Part shown: piece after piece, positions 7,411 to 15,308 of the stretch
Layout: every line of letters begins with the position of its first letter
How positions within the stretch are numbered: the first letter of the stretch is position 1
From: CAYXWM01 sp964392115
GTDB lineage: Bacteria > Bacillota > Clostridia > Lachnospirales > WRBF01
Length of the DNA: 25,292 nt
Direction: 5' to 3'
Assembly (NCBI GenBank): GCA_964392115.1
Contig: CAYMOU010000031.1
Coordinates: 1 to 25,292 of the forward strand
The notes under the pieces: generated by a model
What the model saw: the letters and a program-made list of their open reading frames with translations, nothing else
Database searches by the model: none
Told to the model about the DNA's origin: nothing
Translations under genes and position numbers: made by a program

Positions 7411-8247
7411 CTATATTATTTTGTATTGTTCAGAGAAGTAATTAATATGCCATTGACTTTTATGCAACTCTGAAAGGTGCTTCAAACCCATAGCTCCGTA
7501 TTGTTTTACCAAGCCTGCATAGTTTATCATTACACTGTCGCCCATACCCAACCGCTGGCCGGCTACGGCGTGATAAACCACCGATTCATAACAGACTTTG
7601 GGTATCCATTTAGCACGGGTTCCGTAGTAATAATAGTAACCCAACAGCATACTGTCGTCTTCGAATGCCTGTTTTCCCGTAAGAAAACGTGGATTATAAC
7701 CGCCGGTTTCTTTTAGTATTTCGGATTTGTGTATGCAAGGGTTTGTAAAACCGTGTACGGTTGTGTTTTCTTTTAGGTTTGCCAAATAATCGTCCATAAG
7801 TTCCGGATTAGCTGGCGGTGTTTCTACGGTTTTGCCGATAAAGTTCATAGCGCCGCCTTGGTCTACTATGCCGCAGCTTATCATGGGTTCGTCGTGTGTT
7901 TCCAGATAGTTTATTAGGTTGTCTTCCCATTTATGTGTAAACATCATATCCAAGTGTATTTCGCTGATGAATTGGGTATTTGGGAATCTTTCCCATATGG
8001 CATCGAAACAGCTTTGCCGTCCCACTACGGTTCCCACATTTACTCCATCGCCAATAACTACACAGTTCAAATCATATTTCCCCAGAAATTCTTCCAACAA
8101 CTCTTTGCTCCAAAAACCTTGGTTATAAACCACAACGGTCTTGTAACTGCTTTTTTCCAGCGATTTCAAGCACTTATCTGCCAGTTCCAAATCCTCTGGC
8201 AACCTGTTGTCTCTAATTAAAAATAATAAAGTATGAATCAGTTTCAA
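7411..8247 (-). CDS. Glycosyltransferase family 2-like protein (GT-A fold)
   Basis: About 278 aa. It is probably a cytoplasmic or membrane-associated sugar transferase for a surface glycan. Seen: an alternating beta/alpha N-terminal half with VVVYNQGFW, a DxD-like acidic site in EIHLDMMF (about residues 97-104), a GGYNPRF segment and the FEDDSM segment (about 195-200), which fit the metal site and the catalytic-base region of GT2 enzymes. The frame stays open to 8289, but no ribosome binding site precedes that end. The TTG at 8247 sits 8 bases after AAAGGGG on the minus strand, so I chose it. The gene is divergent from the sugar epimerase next door, which supports a shared glycan pathway. The substrate is unknown. 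Confidence 0.75.
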   Translation of the reverse strand: MKLIHTLLFLIRDNRLPEDLELADKCLKSLEKSSYKTVVVYNQGFWSKELLEEFLGKYDLNCVVIGDGVNVGTVVGRQSCFDAIWERFPNTQFISEIHLDMMFTHKWEDNLINYLETHDEPMISCGIVDQGGAMNFIGKTVETPPANPELMDDYLANLKENTTVHGFTNPCIHKSEILKETGGYNPRFLTGKQAFEDDSMLLGYYYYYGTRAKWIPKVCYESVVYHAVAGQRLGMGDSVMINYAGLVKQYGAMGLKHLSELHKSQWHINYFSEQYKII

Positions 8248-8289
8248 TATTTGCACCCCTTTGTATTTGCAGAATGTACTCAAACTCAA

Positions 8290-8489
8290 TAATGGGCATC
8301 AAGAATAACCCATGTTGCCAATAAAATTTATGTCAAACAAGACTGTAAAACAACATAATCCTTTTTTTATTATATACCCGGAACTGAGGATATGTACCAT
8401 TATACCGGTACGGTAACCACAGCCTAAAAATCACATAAATACCAAATAATCATACTATAAATTAAACCATAATTTCACGGGGGTATGTG
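8290..8489. other. Divergent intergenic region between the GT2-like and epimerase genes
   Basis: No ORF. A TTGACA is present on the minus strand near 8332, but no acceptable -10 follows at 16-18 bases. TACCGGTACGGTA near 8404-8416 is a short repeated or palindromic patch of unknown meaning. I call no promoter with confidence. Confidence 0.3.
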
Positions 8490-9617
8490 ATGAATAAGCT
8501 GAAACTAATGACCGTTATAGGAACAAGACCTGAAATAATAAGACTATCTGAGGTAATCAAAGCTTGCGATTTATATTTTAATCATATACTGGTGCATACA
8601 GGGCAAAACTGGGACTATACACTGAATGAGCTTTTTTTCGAAGACTTGAATATTAGAAAGCCGGACCATTGTCTGGATTGCGTAGGAGACGACTTAGGCA
8701 GTACCATAGGAAATATAATTGATAAATCATATAAAATTATTAAGGAAGTCAAGCCGGATGCCTTGTTAATATTGGGTGATACAAATTCAGCCTTGTCGGC
8801 ACTGTCCGCAAAAAGGCTTAAAGTACCTATATTCCATATGGAGGCAGGAAACCGTTGTTTTGACCCCAATGTGCCGGAAGAAATCAACAGACAAATTGTA
8901 GACCATATAGCCGATATTAATTTAACATACACAGAACATTCCAGACGCTACCTGCTTTCGGAGGGCATAGAGGGACGGTATGTTTTTGTAACCGGTTCAC
9001 CCATGACTGAAGTTTTACAGAAAAACATGGCTAAAATCCAGAACAGTAAGGTGCTTGAACAACTGTCGCTTTCGCCAAAGAAATATATTCTTGTTTCGGC
9101 ACACAGAGAAGAAAATATAGACGACGAAAAGCATTTTATGTCATTAATGAATTCTCTCAATTTAATAGCCGAAACCTATAAAATGAGGGTTATATACTCC
9201 ACACACCCACGAAGCATGAAATTTATCGAACAGCGGCATTTCAAATTTAACCCTTTGGTCAACTCCATGAAACCCTTCTGTTTTTCCGATTACAACTGCC
9301 TGCAAAAGAACGCATTTTGTGTATTGTCGGATAGCGGAACTTTATCCGAGGAAAGTGCAATTTTAGGATTCCCGGCTGTATTAATCAGAACCTCTACCGA
9401 AAGGCCGGAAGTACTGGATAAAGGGAGTATGGTAATCGGCGGCATAGACTTTAACAATATTACGCAAGCTATAGAAATTGCCACGGCAAGTCATGAAAAC
9501 GAAAAAGCCTCTCCGCAGGTGCCTGACTATACTGACACTAACATCTCGTTAAAAGTTGTAAAAATAATTCAAAGCTACACTAAAATAACCGATGAATTTA
9601 TTTGGAGGAAGTATTAA
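8490..9617 (+). CDS. Non-hydrolysing UDP-HexNAc 2-epimerase, possibly of the WbjD/FnlC type
   Basis: This 375-aa enzyme has a GT-B-like fold and inverts C2 of a UDP-N-acetyl sugar. Seen: TVIGTRPEIIRLS at the N-terminus, LGDTNSALSA (the Asp of the WecB catalytic set), FHMEAGNRCFD (Glu), VPEEINR (Glu), SAHREEN (His) and a UDP-site segment SDSGTLSEESA. FHMEAGNRCFD is closer to the WbjD/FnlC/CapG branch, which makes UDP-N-acetyl-L-fucosamine, than to WecB/MnaA, which has HVEAGLRT. The product may therefore not be UDP-ManNAc; this is recall of family patterns, not a search. A GTG at 8487 is possible, but the ATG at 8490 is better spaced from GGGGG at 8479-8483. Confidence 0.9.
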   Translation: MNKLKLMTVIGTRPEIIRLSEVIKACDLYFNHILVHTGQNWDYTLNELFFEDLNIRKPDHCLDCVGDDLGSTIGNIIDKSYKIIKEVKPDALLILGDTNSALSALSAKRLKVPIFHMEAGNRCFDPNVPEEINRQIVDHIADINLTYTEHSRRYLLSEGIEGRYVFVTGSPMTEVLQKNMAKIQNSKVLEQLSLSPKKYILVSAHREENIDDEKHFMSLMNSLNLIAETYKMRVIYSTHPRSMKFIEQRHFKFNPLVNSMKPFCFSDYNCLQKNAFCVLSDSGTLSEESAILGFPAVLIRTSTERPEVLDKGSMVIGGIDFNNITQAIEIATASHENEKASPQVPDYTDTNISLKVVKIIQSYTKITDEFIWRKY

Positions 9618-9649
9618 TCCTTGTGGAAAACTCCTTCTTTTCAAAATAA

Positions 9650-9700
9650 GACAAATATCAAAGGGCAACTTTTTTTGTAGAAAAAGTTGCCCTTAGCTTT
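9650..9700. terminator. Long hairpin between convergent genes, probable bidirectional terminator
   Basis: A perfect 14-bp stem, AAGGGCAACTTTTT (9661-9674) and AAAAAGTTGCCCTT (9681-9694), has the loop TTGTAG. An outer AATATCA/TGATATT pairing exists with a 5-base bulge. Both sides are only moderately T-rich outside the stem, so termination is likely but not certain. It lies exactly between the convergent epimerase and chemoreceptor genes. Confidence 0.55.
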
Positions 9701-9707
9701 GATATTA

Positions 9708-12362
9708 CTATGATTTAAGTTTAAATTGTTCCACCATGGATTGAAGCATTTGCGCTTGATCTTCCAATTGATTACCGGTGGTAACGCTTTGTTCCACTAT
9801 ATCGGAATTGGAATGAGTTACGTTATAAATTTGCTCGATTCCTTGCCTGATTGTAGAGATGGTGCTTGATTGTTCCTCTGAGGAATCCTTGATTTTGTTT
9901 ACTATCCCGGCAACATCTGTGGTGGCCGAAACAATATGTTCAAAGGATTCTGCCGTTTGATGAACTATCTCAACACCTCTGGATACTTTTTCCAAGGAAT
10001 TGCTTATCATGGATGTAGATTCTTGGGCTGCGGCGGAGCTTCTTGAAGCAAGGTTTCTTACTTCTTCCGCAACAACCGCAAAACCCTTGCCGTGTTGACC
10101 GGCTCTGGCGGCTTCTACAGCGGCGTTAAGTGCCAGCAAGTTGGTTTGGAAAGCTATTTCTTCTATAACTTTAATTATTTTTGCAATAACATCGGATGAA
10201 TTTTTAATATCATCCATTGCGGCTATCATTTCGGTCATTTGTATGCTGCCGTTTTCAGCGTTGGATTTGGCAATGTCCGATAATTGGGTAGCTTCTAAGG
10301 CATTTTCAGCATTATGGTCGATTTGATTAACGATTTTTTCGATAGAGTCGTTAATTAAGGACACAGCGTCCATCTGCTCACCGAAACCGGCAGATAACGA
10401 ATGGTTTGTTGAAGAAACCATATCGGAGCCTTCTTTAACTTGGTAAGACAGGGATTGCAGTTCAACAAAAAATTCGTTCATTGTATTTACAATGTGGTTA
10501 ATGGAGTCCTTCATGGCAACAAATTCGCCTAAATAAGTGCTTGTTATTTGTACGTTGAAGTTTTTGTCGGACAACTTAGTAAGGTTATCTTTCATTTCGC
10601 TGATATAACCCCTGATGTTGGAACAGCTTTCTTCCAGAGACTTTCCTAATTTGCGGAAGTTTGTGCTGATAGCTTCCGTGTCTTTGTCCCAAGGTGCGGT
10701 GTCGTAATTTATGCTTAAATCGCCTTTGGAAAGACGGTTAAGGCAGGCAATAAGTTTTTCTACTTCGTTATTTTGATATTCGGATTGTTTTTCGGCCAAG
10801 TGCTGTGCGGCTCTTATGGAAGTAAGGTCGTTGATAACCCCTACTGCGGCAACAACATTGCCCTTTCTGTCCCTAATGGGCACAGAGGTGTATTCAACTT
10901 CGTAACTTTTACCGGTTGCCACCAAGGTTGTTTCGGTAACTGCGCTTTCTCCGTTGGCCAAGGCTCTACGCAACGCAAATTTGGATGGATCTTCCATGTT
11001 AACAGATATAACAGACAATACGTTTTTACCCAAAGCGGAAACCGTGTCCGGAAGTCCGGCTAAATCTTTGGCGGCATTGTTAAAATACAGCAATTTGTAT
11101 TCTTGGTCTACAATGGCTATGGGGTTTGAAATTTCGTCCAGATAGGCAACCAGAGATTTAATGATAAAGTTAACGCCTACGGCCATTTCTTTGTAGCTGC
11201 CTTCAAGTATATCCTCATTTACCCTGTTTGTAATATTGCCTTGGGTAATGGAATCACTTACGGAGTGGAATTCATCCATCAAAACATTGATGCTGCCTAT
11301 AACCTCGTCAAAGGAACGTGCCAACAGACCGATTTCATCATTGCCGGATTTGTCTATATTAACATTAAGCCTGCCGGCAGCAACGTCTTTTGCCACACCT
11401 GTGAGTTTGCCTATAGGTTTCGTAATCTGTACGATTATAAAATAAATCAATATTGAACAGAGTATTGTAATAACAACCCCGGAGACTATACCCACCACTA
11501 CGTAGGAGGAATTCATGGCCCGGTCTTTGTCTATGATACTGTAGATTGTCCAGCTGGAATCATCAGCTTTTATGTGATAGGCAAGAGTATCCTTGTTGTC
11601 TTTGGACTTAAATTCGTAAACTGTGCCGTTTTCGGTGTTGGAAATGGGAATACCCAGTTCTTCTACTTTTTTATTGATATAATCAGGATTTGTTGAGGAT
11701 GCTATGGTGTTGAAAGGGTCGGCAACAAAGGTTGCTTGTATATCCGAGCCGCCGGTATCATGCAAATAACGGGTAAGACCCTGTGTATGAACCGGAACAA
11801 CAACCATACCCAAAAATTCGTCACCGTCGAAAATCGGTCTGCTAAACCAGGATTCCATCAGGCCTGTTACCGGTGATGCGGTAACTTCGCTTATATGGTT
11901 GTTTCCTTTTTTAGCCTCGTTGCAGTTGGGAACAAAGGGTGGTATCTCCATAGCGTTCATACCCATACCGCCCTCAAAGGCACCGGCAGTTACTATAAAA
12001 TCTTTGTTCAAGAAAATCATGTTTGCATACAGAGGATAACCGCCCAAGTCTATGTTATTCTTGAAGAGTTTTGCAAGGGCTGCGTTTGCCGGTTCTTTGC
12101 TTCCGCCTCTTGCAAGTTGCTGTACTTCCTCTAATTCATACATGGCGTTTACTACCGCCCAAGCATTTTCGTTCCATTGGGATATTATTGCCTCCATTCT
12201 GCTTGCATCGCTTTTCAGCAATTCGTTGACATTATGTAGCAATAACTTTCTGCTTTCCCCGTTGGTAAGAAACGAAACAACTAACTGAGACAGTATTAAA
12301 ATAATTATTACCGGAAACAAAATCTTCCAGCGAATGCTAAAATACCTTTTTGCTTTGCCCAT
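9708..12362 (-). CDS. Methyl-accepting chemotaxis protein with Cache-like sensor, HAMP and PAS parts
   Basis: An 884-aa membrane chemoreceptor. Seen: TM1 at about 12-33, a 250-residue extracellular region that looks like a double Cache sensor (35-285), TM2 at about 287-312, and a HAMP domain (about 313-365). A PAS domain follows (about 408-518, NPIAIVDQEYKLLYFNNAA), then two HAMP-like helical stretches (530-640), then the cytoplasmic signalling domain with the hairpin tip FQTNLLALNAAVEAARAG and EEVRNLA that contacts CheA/CheW. The ATG at 12362 is spaced 8 bases from AGAGGAG; an in-frame TTG at 12368 is too close to it. No che genes are nearby, so this is an orphan receptor. The PAS domain could add internal redox or ligand sensing. 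The signal is unknown. Confidence 0.95.
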   Translation of the reverse strand: MGKAKRYFSIRWKILFPVIIILILSQLVVSFLTNGESRKLLLHNVNELLKSDASRMEAIISQWNENAWAVVNAMYELEEVQQLARGGSKEPANAALAKLFKNNIDLGGYPLYANMIFLNKDFIVTAGAFEGGMGMNAMEIPPFVPNCNEAKKGNNHISEVTASPVTGLMESWFSRPIFDGDEFLGMVVVPVHTQGLTRYLHDTGGSDIQATFVADPFNTIASSTNPDYINKKVEELGIPISNTENGTVYEFKSKDNKDTLAYHIKADDSSWTIYSIIDKDRAMNSSYVVVGIVSGVVITILCSILIYFIIVQITKPIGKLTGVAKDVAAGRLNVNIDKSGNDEIGLLARSFDEVIGSINVLMDEFHSVSDSITQGNITNRVNEDILEGSYKEMAVGVNFIIKSLVAYLDEISNPIAIVDQEYKLLYFNNAAKDLAGLPDTVSALGKNVLSVISVNMEDPSKFALRRALANGESAVTETTLVATGKSYEVEYTSVPIRDRKGNVVAAVGVINDLTSIRAAQHLAEKQSEYQNNEVEKLIACLNRLSKGDLSINYDTAPWDKDTEAISTNFRKLGKSLEESCSNIRGYISEMKDNLTKLSDKNFNVQITSTYLGEFVAMKDSINHIVNTMNEFFVELQSLSYQVKEGSDMVSSTNHSLSAGFGEQMDAVSLINDSIEKIVNQIDHNAENALEATQLSDIAKSNAENGSIQMTEMIAAMDDIKNSSDVIAKIIKVIEEIAFQTNLLALNAAVEAARAGQHGKGFAVVAEEVRNLASRSSAAAQESTSMISNSLEKVSRGVEIVHQTAESFEHIVSATTDVAGIVNKIKDSSEEQSSTISTIRQGIEQIYNVTHSNSDIVEQSVTTGNQLEDQAQMLQSMVEQFKLKS

Positions 12363-12368
12363 AATCAA

Positions 12369-12559
12369 TACTCCTCTTAGTGTGTTGTTATGTGAACCGA
12401 ATTTATCATCGGATTACCGTGATTACAATGAAAATTCTCAAAGAAATATAATATCTACAATATAATTATTGTAGCATTTTGTCGACTGTTAAGTCAAGGA
12501 AATAACCGGTGAGGAAGGTTAAGTTTAGGTGTCACTTTTATAAGCGCTTATATTATCTT
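12369..12559. other. Upstream region of the chemoreceptor gene, no gene seen
   Basis: AT-rich DNA with no credible ORF. I looked for a flagellar sigma-D promoter (TAAA-N15-CCGATAA). There is a CCGATGATAA on the minus strand about 35 bases before the start, but no matching TAAA at the right distance, so I assign no promoter. Confidence 0.4.
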
Positions 12560-12665
12560 TTATACTAATTCCATATTTAATGAAGGATAAAAATTTGCAA
12601 ATTATCCTTGAATCTTTGTCTAATTCGCAAATTTTTATCTACTGTTTTAAATGGAATTAGTATTA
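12560..12665 (-). repeat. MITE-like fold-back repeat, copy B
   Basis: This approximately 106-bp element begins TACTAATTCCAT and ends ATGGAATTAGTA, a perfect 12-bp terminal inverted repeat, flanked by TTA at both outer ends. Inside, an 18-base arm at 12586-12603 (GATAAAAATTTGCAAATT) pairs with 12622-12639 at 17 of 18 positions around an 18-base loop, so the whole element can fold on itself. It is the reverse complement of copy A at 3485-3588 at close to 90%. It encodes no ORF and lies between the pyr operon end and the chemoreceptor promoter region. Confidence 0.85.
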
Positions 12666-12751
12666 ACTATATATCGACATTTTCTTCTGATAAATAATAA
12701 TTATTACGAAAAGAATATAATTATCTGTACTGCGTTAATTAATAACAAGAA

Positions 12752-12782
12752 ACCCCGGACATTTTGTAATTGTCTGCGGGGT
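12752..12782 (-). terminator. Probable terminator of the pyr operon
   Basis: CCCCG-GACA and TGTC-TG-CGGGG form a GC-rich hairpin at 12753-12781. On the minus strand, 17 bases past the pyrE stop, it is followed by TTTCTTGTT. Confidence 0.68.
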
Positions 12783-12798
12783 CGATGATTAGTACAAA

Positions 12799-13482
12799 TT
12801 ATTTACAATAAGTATTCATATAATTGCACATTTTTTCTTTGATTTCGTCATTTATAACGGTTGCTCCGTCAAGCTCTTGATTATGCAGCGTATTTATAAT
12901 ATCTTTTACCGTAACTATAGGGAAAGTTTTTATGCCGAATTCGTTATACAGTTCTTCTATGGCGGTTAAATCGCCTTGGCCTTTTTCCATACGGTCTACG
13001 GAAATTACCAAACCGACTATATTAACATCCGCTATGGCCTTTAGTATGGGAATAGATTCTCTTACGGCTGTGCCGGCGGTTAAAACGTCTTCAATAATCA
13101 GTACTGAATCTCCGTCTTTCAGCTTGTAACCTATAAGATTACCGCCTTCGCCGTGGTCTTTTACTTCTTTTCTGTTGAAGCAGTAGTTCACATCCTTGTC
13201 CAATAATTTTGACAAAGAAATAGCAGCGGAAACCGCCAACGGAATGCCCTTATAAGCCGGGCCGTATAAGGCGGAAACATCGCTAGGAATAAGATTATTA
13301 TTCATATTCTCGGAAATACAGGCTGCGTAGTATTGTCCCAACAAATCAGCTTGTCTGCCTGTTTTAAAGTTGCCTGTATTTATAAAATACGGTGTATTTC
13401 TGCCGCTTTTTGTAACAAAGTCGCCAAACATCAACACGTTTGAGCGGACCATAAATTTGATAAACTCCTCTTTATAACCCAT
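12799..13482 (-). CDS. pyrE: Orotate phosphoribosyltransferase
   Basis: PyrE joins orotate to PRPP to give orotidine 5'-monophosphate, the fifth step of UMP synthesis. The 227-aa length is normal. Seen: TKSGRNTPYFINTG near the N-terminus, ALYGPAYKGIPLA (orotate/PRPP region), the flexible catalytic loop FNRKEVKDHGEGG, and the PRPP-binding motif VLIIEDVLTAGTA. I chose the ATG at 13482 because AGGAGGT lies 6 bases upstream; the open frame reaches a TTG at 13503 that overlaps that site. It is the last gene of the operon. It is separated from pyrD by 153 bases that hold a strong hairpin, so its level may be set separately from the upstream genes. Confidence 0.96.
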   Translation of the reverse strand: MGYKEEFIKFMVRSNVLMFGDFVTKSGRNTPYFINTGNFKTGRQADLLGQYYAACISENMNNNLIPSDVSALYGPAYKGIPLAVSAAISLSKLLDKDVNYCFNRKEVKDHGEGGNLIGYKLKDGDSVLIIEDVLTAGTAVRESIPILKAIADVNIVGLVISVDRMEKGQGDLTAIEELYNEFGIKTFPIVTVKDIINTLHNQELDGATVINDEIKEKMCNYMNTYCK

Positions 13483-13503
13483 GGGTTTACCTCCTAGTGT
13501 CAA

Positions 13504-13553
13504 ATAATAAAAACCTTGAGGGAAACTTTTTCCGGAGAAAAAGTTTCCCTCAA
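13504..13553 (-). terminator. Terminator-like hairpin inside the pyr operon, between pyrD and pyrE
   Basis: A perfect 16-bp stem, TTGAGGGAAACTTTTT (13516-13531) and AAAAAGTTTCCCTCAA (13538-13553), has the loop CCGGAG. Read in operon direction it is followed by GGTTTTTATTATT, which meets the usual form of an intrinsic terminator. It lies 21 bases or more upstream of the pyrE ribosome binding site. It may lower pyrE expression, or protect the 3' end of a shorter pyrB-pyrD mRNA. Confidence 0.62.
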
Positions 13554-13635
13554 ACTTCCTTCAAAAAGACTAATATAAAGTAAGCAAAATATTACCTCAA
13601 AATTATCTTTTAAAGGCTAAAAAACCACTGAAATG

Positions 13636-14535
13636 TCAATATTCAAATGCATCTCTTATATCTTGCAAAGTTTTAAAACCGTTAGTGTTCATATAATCCA
13701 CTAAACCCTGTTTCACATCAACGGGCGCTGTAGGTGAAATTAATGAGGCTGTTCCAACACAAACGGCGTCGGCACCTGCCATAATAAACTCTGCGGCGTC
13801 TTCGCCGGTCATAATGCCACCCAAACCGATAATGGGAATATTTATGGCACGTCTCACCTGATAAACCATTCGTACAGCAACGGGCTTTACGGCCGGTCCG
13901 GAGAAGCCGCCCATTTTATTGGCAAGAATGGGCTTAAAGCGGTGTATGTCTATTTTCATTCCCAGTAAGGTATTTATAAGGGAAACTGCGTCTGCTCCTT
14001 CGCTTTCTACGGCTTTGGCGATTTCCGTAATATCCGTTACATTGGGAGAAAGTTTTATAATAAAGGGTTTTTTTGATACTTTTCTTACCGTTTTGGTTAT
14101 TTCCGCCGCTGATTTTGGGTCTGTTCCGAAACCTATACCGCCTTTTTTTATGTTTGGGCAAGAAATGTTGATTTCGGTCATGTCTACGTTGGTTTTGTTG
14201 AAACGTTCGACCACGGCACAATATTCTTCGGTGGTTCTGCCGGCTACGTTAGCTATAATTTTTGTGTTAAATTTCGAATAAAAGGGAAGTTCGTTTTCTA
14301 TAAAATAATCTATGCCGGGGTTTTGCAAGCCAACAGCATTTAACATTCCGCCGTAAACTTCCGCTATACGAGGAGTGGCATTGCCTGTCCAAGGGTCTTG
14401 GCTTACACCCTTTGTTATCATTGCTCCCAATTGGCTTAAATCGTAGAATTGAGCGCTTTCTTTAGAAAAAGTACCCGATGCCGTAAAAATGGGATTGTCA
14501 AACTTTACGCCTGCTATTACTACCGATAAATTCAT
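13636..14535 (-). CDS. pyrD: Dihydroorotate dehydrogenase, class 1B catalytic subunit
   Basis: This is the FMN subunit that oxidises dihydroorotate to orotate, passing electrons through PyrK to NAD+. It is 299 aa from the chosen start. Seen: MNLSVVIAGVKFDNPIFTASGTF at the start region (typical class 1B opening), NAVGLQNPG (66-74), the catalytic Cys126 in NISCPNIKKGG (class 1 enzymes use Cys, class 2 Ser), and the FMN-phosphate region GLGGIMTGEDAAEF. The ATG at 14535 shares ATGA with the PyrK stop codon, which suggests translational coupling. An ATG at 14541 is also possible. The open frame to 14580 lies inside pyrK and is not needed. Confidence 0.96.
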   Translation of the reverse strand: MNLSVVIAGVKFDNPIFTASGTFSKESAQFYDLSQLGAMITKGVSQDPWTGNATPRIAEVYGGMLNAVGLQNPGIDYFIENELPFYSKFNTKIIANVAGRTTEEYCAVVERFNKTNVDMTEINISCPNIKKGGIGFGTDPKSAAEITKTVRKVSKKPFIIKLSPNVTDITEIAKAVESEGADAVSLINTLLGMKIDIHRFKPILANKMGGFSGPAVKPVAVRMVYQVRRAINIPIIGLGGIMTGEDAAEFIMAGADAVCVGTASLISPTAPVDVKQGLVDYMNTNGFKTLQDIRDAFEY

Positions 14536-15308
14536 TCCCATATCACTTCGCTTCCCATAAAAACAGGACCTTCGGTACAAATTCGTTTATGTACCGCTGT
14601 TTGATTATCCTTAATTTTGCAAACGCAACCCACACAGGCTCCGTAACCGCAGCCCATGCGTTCCTCCAAGGAAACCTGCAAGGGAATGGCATTGGCTTTT
14701 TCAGAGGTGTATTCTGTTAAGGCTCTTAACATGGGTTTAGGGCCGCAGGCAAAGGCATAATCAAAGCCGTTTTTTTCTTTTATAAGCTGTACCACGTTGC
14801 CCTTAAAGCCTGTCTCACCGCTGTCAGTGGCTATATGCACCTCTTTGCAATATTTTGCAAATTCCTCGGTTAAAAATACCTCTGACCTGTAACCCAAAAA
14901 TGCGGTTACGTTATGCTTTTCAGACAGGATTTTTGCTGTCATGAGCATAGGCGGTATACCCACACCGCCGCCGACTACGGCAATTTCTTTTTTATCGCCG
15001 GAAATGTCTAAGTTAAAACCGTTTCCCAAGGGACTGCTTAAAAGTATCTCTTGGGATTCAGCATATTGGAAAAATTCAGCTGTTCCGCTGCCTACCACGG
15101 CTATAACCAGGCTTAACAAATCGCCTTCAGTATTGCAAATGCTGATAGGTCTGGGTAGTAAAGTGCTTTTGTCTTTGGGATAAATGTTGACGAATTGACC
15201 GGGCTTTGCCTCAGCGGTAATTTCAGGGGCTTTGACGGTTAGTTTAAAAATATTTTGGGCAAGTTGTTCTCTTTTTTGTATAAGGCCTGTAATTATTTTT
15301 TTCAACAT
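14532..15308 (-). CDS. pyrK: Dihydroorotate dehydrogenase electron-transfer subunit
   Basis: PyrK carries FAD and a [2Fe-2S] cluster and links PyrD to NAD+. It is 258 aa, the usual length. Seen: an FAD-binding RPISI (53-57), a nucleotide-binding VVGGGVGIPP (111-120), the FACGPKPML segment (187-194), and C-terminal cysteines C220, C225, C228 and C244 with C-x4-C-x2-C-x15-C spacing for the cluster. The gene overlaps the end of pyrF by 7 bases and the start of pyrD by 4. The 1B enzyme needs no quinone and can work in strict anaerobes, which agrees with the inferred lifestyle. Confidence 0.96.
   Translation of the reverse strand: MLKKIITGLIQKREQLAQNIFKLTVKAPEITAEAKPGQFVNIYPKDKSTLLPRPISICNTEGDLLSLVIAVVGSGTAEFFQYAESQEILLSSPLGNGFNLDISGDKKEIAVVGGGVGIPPMLMTAKILSEKHNVTAFLGYRSEVFLTEEFAKYCKEVHIATDSGETGFKGNVVQLIKEKNGFDYAFACGPKPMLRALTEYTSEKANAIPLQVSLEERMGCGYGACVGCVCKIKDNQTAVHKRICTEGPVFMGSEVIWE

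Noticed and set aside
12369..12440. Flagellar sigma-D promoter for the chemoreceptor
   Set aside because: A CCGATGATAA is present, but no TAAA lies about 15 bases upstream and the -10 has extra bases.
13483..13503. N-terminal extension of PyrE to a TTG at 13503
   Set aside because: The extension encodes the ribosome binding site AGGAGGT itself; the ATG at 13482 is correctly spaced from it.
13919..14281. A 120-codon plus-strand frame inside pyrD, and a 95-codon minus-strand frame
   Set aside because: Both are fully contained in pyrD and show no recognisable motif or ribosome binding site.
14536..14580. N-terminal extension of PyrD
   Set aside because: It lies inside the end of pyrK, and the family's usual start MNLSV is at 14535 with an ATGA overlap.
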